Below, piece after piece: positions 61,003 to 64,000 of a stretch of 64,000 nucleotides of DNA. Under the pieces are notes generated by a model, which ran no database searches, had not been told where the DNA came from, and worked only from the letters and a program-made list of their open reading frames with translations. Origin of the DNA: Hyphomicrobium sp. (lineage in GTDB: Bacteria; Pseudomonadota; Alphaproteobacteria; Rhizobiales; Hyphomicrobiaceae); contig RXJH01000007.1 in assembly GCA_003987725.1 (NCBI GenBank), forward strand, positions 65,177 to 129,176, in the 5' to 3' direction. A program made the position numbers and the translations under genes. How positions within the stretch are numbered: position 1 is the stretch's first letter; every line of letters starts with the position of its first letter.

Positions 61003-62595
61003 CTACGCGACCACGCCAGCCCCCGGCGCGCCCGCGGCGCTCTCCTTGGCGGCGGCACGTTCGAGCGCATTACCGCTGCGTTGCTGATACTTGTTTTTGA
61101 GGGCATCCCATTCGATCGAGAGGGAACCGCCGCTCAAACCGTGCTGGCGATCCCAGTTCGACAAGAGATCGATGCACGCGTGATCGATATAATCGAGATC
61201 TTCGATATGGACGTGAACCTGCGCGCCGGGCTTCAGTCCCTCGAGCGCCGACGCGAGCATCGGCAGGCGAACGAGCGTCGCCGATCCCTTGAGATGCATG
61301 TCGATCCGATTGTCCGGCCCATCCTGCGTTGTGATTTCGAGATGCGAGAACGCATAGACGAGCTTCAGAAGCGACAGCCCAAGTCCGACGAGCACACCAT
61401 CCAGAAGGTTCGTCAGCACGATCGTGACGACCGTGACTACGTAGATCCCGACTTCGGCCCAACCGAAGGATCGCAACGTCGGCAGGATTTTCGGATACGC
61501 GAGTTTGTAGCCCGTATAGACGAGAACCGCGGCGAGCGCGGAAAGCGGAATGAGCTTCAGCACCGTGGGAAAGAACGCAACGAGAAGCAGAAGCCAGACG
61601 CCGTGGAGAATTGCCGACCATCGAGTCTGCGCTCCCGCAGCCACGTTTGCGCTGGAGCGAATGATCACGCCCGTCATCGGCAGCACGCCGAGAATACCGC
61701 AAATCGAATTGCCGACCCCCTGCGCGAAAAGTTCCTTGTCGTACTTCGTGCGTGGTCCGGTGTGCATCTGATCGACGGCCGTTGCACAGAGAAGCGTTTC
61801 CGCACTCGCAATGAAGGCAATGGAAACGGCACCGATGATCATACCCGGATCAAAGATGCTCATGAGCTTCTGCGGCGTCGGATACATCTGGAGCGACCAT
61901 TCCCAGATGTTGCTTGGCACGTCGACGAACTTGATCGACTCCAACCCGAGAAGCTTCGCCGCGATCACCGCCACGATGACGCCGACCAACGGCGCCGGCA
62001 TGAGTTTCATGGATTTGGGTGAATAAGCGCTCCACCCGGCGATCGTGACGATGGTCAGCAATCCGACGAGTCCGGCTGTCTGACGTCCATCGCCGCTGTG
62101 GATCGCGTCGAGAAATGCGTTCGGGATTCCGATCAGATTCTGCACGCCGCTGCCGATCGGTTTGCCGTCGAACATGACGTGAAACTGCGAAGCGAATATC
62201 AGCACGCCGATGCCTGCGAGCATGCCGTGAATGACGGCCGGCGACACCGCGCGGAACCATTGGCCGAGCTTCAAATAGCCCGCCAGCATTTGAATAAGCC
62301 CCGCGAAAAGCACGATCGTACCGAGCATGGCGGCGCCATGCTCTTGAACCAGCATATAGACGAGAACGGTAAGCCCGGCGGCCGGCCCGCTGACTTGCAT
62401 AGGTTGGCCGGAAATCGTCGCGACGACGATACCGCCGATAATGCCGGTGATGATGCCCGTCGTTGGCGGCAAGCCGGATGCAATCGAGATGCCCATGCAC
62501 AATGGCAAGGCCACCAGAAAAACGACAATCGATGCAAGAAGATCGCGTCCGAATACGCTTGCGGCGTTCGCCGAAGCCGGGTTCGACATCGTCAT
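61003..62595 (-). CDS. SulP-family inorganic anion transporter with STAS domain
   Basis: 530 residues, about 12 membrane helices: LPLCMGISIASGLPPTTGII, QVSGPAAGLTVLVYMLVQEH, GMLAGIGVLIFASQF and TRWSAILHGVWLLLLVAFFP. The cytosolic STAS domain is C-terminal (about 435-510; ATLVRLPMLASALEGLKPGA, then VHIEDLDYIDHACIDLLSNW). SulP members carry sulfate, bicarbonate or C4-dicarboxylates; the form without a fused carbonic anhydrase could be any of these. The start may be the ATG two codons in. Confidence 0.92.
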   Translation of the reverse strand: MTMSNPASANAASVFGRDLLASIVVFLVALPLCMGISIASGLPPTTGIITGIIGGIVVATISGQPMQVSGPAAGLTVLVYMLVQEHGAAMLGTIVLFAGLIQMLAGYLKLGQWFRAVSPAVIHGMLAGIGVLIFASQFHVMFDGKPIGSGVQNLIGIPNAFLDAIHSGDGRQTAGLVGLLTIVTIAGWSAYSPKSMKLMPAPLVGVIVAVIAAKLLGLESIKFVDVPSNIWEWSLQMYPTPQKLMSIFDPGMIIGAVSIAFIASAETLLCATAVDQMHTGPRTKYDKELFAQGVGNSICGILGVLPMTGVIIRSSANVAAGAQTRWSAILHGVWLLLLVAFFPTVLKLIPLSALAAVLVYTGYKLAYPKILPTLRSFGWAEVGIYVVTVVTIVLTNLLDGVLVGLGLSLLKLVYAFSHLEITTQDGPDNRIDMHLKGSATLVRLPMLASALEGLKPGAQVHVHIEDLDYIDHACIDLLSNWDRQHGLSGGSLSIEWDALKNKYQQRSGNALERAAAKESAAGAPGAGVVA

Positions 62596-62770
62596 AGAGC
62601 GTTCCCCGTGCTAGCGCGATGAGCCTTCGCGCTGACTGTTATTGTTTTTTGCGCGGAACAGTGTTGGTCCGCGTGCGGGCTTTCGCGGCCGGAACGATAA
62701 ACACAGCGAAACGCTGCCGCAACGGCATCAACGGGCATAAATGTTGCGGCATTGCGAGATAGATCAAACA

Positions 62771-62803
62771 ATAAGGCTCCGGTCCCACAGGAACCGGAGC
62801 CTT
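62771..62803 (-). terminator. Rho-independent terminator of the phasin-like gene
   Basis: Stem AAGGCTCCGGT / ACCGGAGCCTT (11 bp) with a 9-nt loop, 32 nt past the stop; on the minus strand a T-rich stretch TTATTGTTTG follows. Confidence 0.8.
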
Positions 62804-62834
62804 CAATCCTCAAATTACGGGCGAGTTCAGCGCA

Positions 62835-63398
62835 CTAACGCGCGTTGCCTCTACCGCCGGAAGATCTGTTTCCCGGCGTCTGCTGACCGTCCAGCCATGT
62901 GGACATTGCCTGCTGCCATCCCTTCTGCCACATCTCAGCGGCTTGCAGCCAGAACTGCACAGGGTTGACGGCCCCGCCGCCAAAGTCGGGGAAAGCGCCG
63001 CCGTTGGTGCCTGAGAATGGCGGGAAACCCGAGCCAGCGCCAAAACCAGGCACGTTCGGGAAGTTCGGGAACGTCGGAAAGCTCGGCATCTGCTGAGGAT
63101 TACCGAGCGCCTTCACCTGCTTCTCCCAAACGTCCATCACCTGATCGACGGCCTGGAGTTGCAGCTTCGAGGCGTTTTGCATCTGCTTGCGGCTGAGTTC
63201 GACGAAATCCGTCGGCCAACCGAGAGATTTGGCCGCCTCCGCCATCTTGTCGAAGACGGCGTTGCTGTTTTTCTCTCCGAGTTCGGCAAGCTCCGCCCGC
63301 CAATTGGCCATGGCGTCGAACGCCTGAGTGACTGCCTTTTTCGCATCATCCCCAAGCTTGGTAAAAGCCGGGTTCGCCTCGAACGATGAATTCGCCAT
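62835..63398 (-). CDS. Phasin-like PHA-granule-associated protein
   Basis: 187 residues from the ATG at 63398 (GGAG 8 nt upstream). Helical phasin-type N-terminus (ANPAFTKLGDDAKKAVTQAF, MANWRAELAELGEKNSNAVF, LQLQAVDQVMDVWEKQVKAL), then a Pro/Phe/Gly-rich linker (MPSFPTFPNFPNVPGFGAGS) and a C-terminal WLQAAEMWQKGWQQAMSTWL. The repeated aromatic linker and Trp-rich end suggest binding to a hydrophobic granule surface. It resembles PHA phasins but I would not give it a gene name. The frame extends upstream to 63509, which is probably not translated. Confidence 0.75.
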   Translation of the reverse strand: MANSSFEANPAFTKLGDDAKKAVTQAFDAMANWRAELAELGEKNSNAVFDKMAEAAKSLGWPTDFVELSRKQMQNASKLQLQAVDQVMDVWEKQVKALGNPQQMPSFPTFPNFPNVPGFGAGSGFPPFSGTNGGAFPDFGGGAVNPVQFWLQAAEMWQKGWQQAMSTWLDGQQTPGNRSSGGRGNAR

Positions 63399-63569
63399 AT
63401 CGGTTCTCCAGGGGCGCCGGGGAGCACAAAGGGCGCGAGAAGATTTCTGGCACACCGCCACCGCTCCCGCCACTCTTATCGACGTGCGGCGATCAAGCAG
63501 GCCCCGCAACCCCCTCAGTGGCTTAACGCCCCTTTTGCCGGTCAGTTCCGGGTGCTATGAGCCCCGCCC

Positions 63570-64000
63570 ATGACAGCCATTTCACATATTCGAAATTTCT
63601 CGATCATCGCCCACATCGATCACGGCAAGTCGACGCTTTCCGACCGGCTGATCCAGCTTTGCGGGAATGTCTCAAATCGTGAAATGAAAGAGCAGATCCT
63701 CGACTCGATGGACATCGAGCGGGAACGCGGCATCACGATCAAGGCTCAGACCGTCCGGCTCGATTACCGGGCGAAAAATGGCGAGCTTTATCAATTGAAT
63801 CTGATGGACACGCCCGGCCACGTCGACTTCGCCTACGAGGTCTCGCGATCGCTCGCTGCTTGCGAAGGGGCCATCCTCGTCGTCGACGCGAGCCAGGGTG
63901 TCGAAGCCCAGACCCTCGCCAACGTCTATCAAGCGCTCGACAACAATCTCGAGATCCTGCCCGTACTTAACAAAATCGATTTGCCGGCCGCCGACGAGGA
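63570..64000 (+). CDS. lepA: Elongation factor 4 LepA, partial (runs off the right edge)
   Basis: 143 residues visible of about 600. The N-terminus [20 protein letters not shown] has the G1 motif [10 protein letters not shown]2 is in [14 protein letters not shown]3 DTPGHVDF and G4 NKID. The gene continues past 64000. LepA is a ribosome-associated GTPase that back-translocates or remodels stalled ribosomes. Confidence 0.97.
   Translation, partial: MTAISHIRNFSIIAHIDHGKSTLSDRLIQLCGNVSNREMKEQILDSMDIERERGITIKAQTVRLDYRAKNGELYQLNLMDTPGHVDFAYEVSRSLAACEGAILVVDASQGVEAQTLANVYQALDNNLEILPVLNKIDLPAADE

Overview
The window reads as chromosomal DNA of a GC-rich alphaproteobacterium of the order Hyphomicrobiales, with a Hyphomicrobium-like organism the best guess. 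The grounds are the rnd-lptC/A-lptB-rpoN-hpf-ptsN gene order, a membrane-bound ferritin MbfA preceded by an iron control element like those bound by Irr, an FzlA-like protein beside queG, and EcfG-type (PhyR-EcfG general stress) promoters. The genus is inference. No rRNA, complete tRNA, insertion sequence, integrase or CRISPR array was seen.

1-24.9 kb is an accessory and stress-response half. It holds a NodT-type efflux outer membrane lipoprotein, a heme aldoxime dehydratase, a Csp-type copper-storage protein, many small secreted or membrane proteins, a ClpP-like protein paired with a four-helix membrane protein, a PHA-granule-region protein, a DUF1236 protein, an AI-2E-family permease, CsbD, a run of small membrane proteins ending in a DUF883 gene, a four-repeat membrane protein, a PAP2 phosphatase and a two-component system. 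An rRNA methyltransferase, a YghU-type GST, an esterase and a cobalamin-binding-type protein follow. Four perfect GGAAC-N16/17-CGTT promoters sit just upstream of genes in the correct orientation, which suggests that much of this half belongs to the EcfG regulon.

25-32.7 kb is a transport block: an aldo/keto reductase, an MFS symporter, a divergent emrA-emrB / tetR locus with a readable promoter and operator, and a second HlyD-type adaptor without a partner pump.

32.8-43.2 kb is the conserved envelope and regulatory core: an RNase D-like exonuclease, an LptC protein fused to two LptA/OstA domains, LptB, sigma-54, the hibernation factor, EIIA-Ntr, UppP, an FzlA-like GST, QueG and an SDR epimerase. 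43.2-50.5 kb carries a Pro-rich periplasmic protein, two glycosyltransferases, infC (with an apparent ATC start), a stand-alone cyclic-nucleotide-binding protein, small proteins and a GtrA-like protein.

50.5-57.1 kb is the translation cluster rpmI-rplT-pheS-pheT. It has a strongly structured leader in front of rpmI and an RtcB-family RNA ligase gene inserted between pheS and pheT. 57.1-64 kb holds type II NADH dehydrogenase, a lytic transglycosylase, MbfA, a SulP transporter, a phasin-like protein and the start of lepA, which runs off the right edge.
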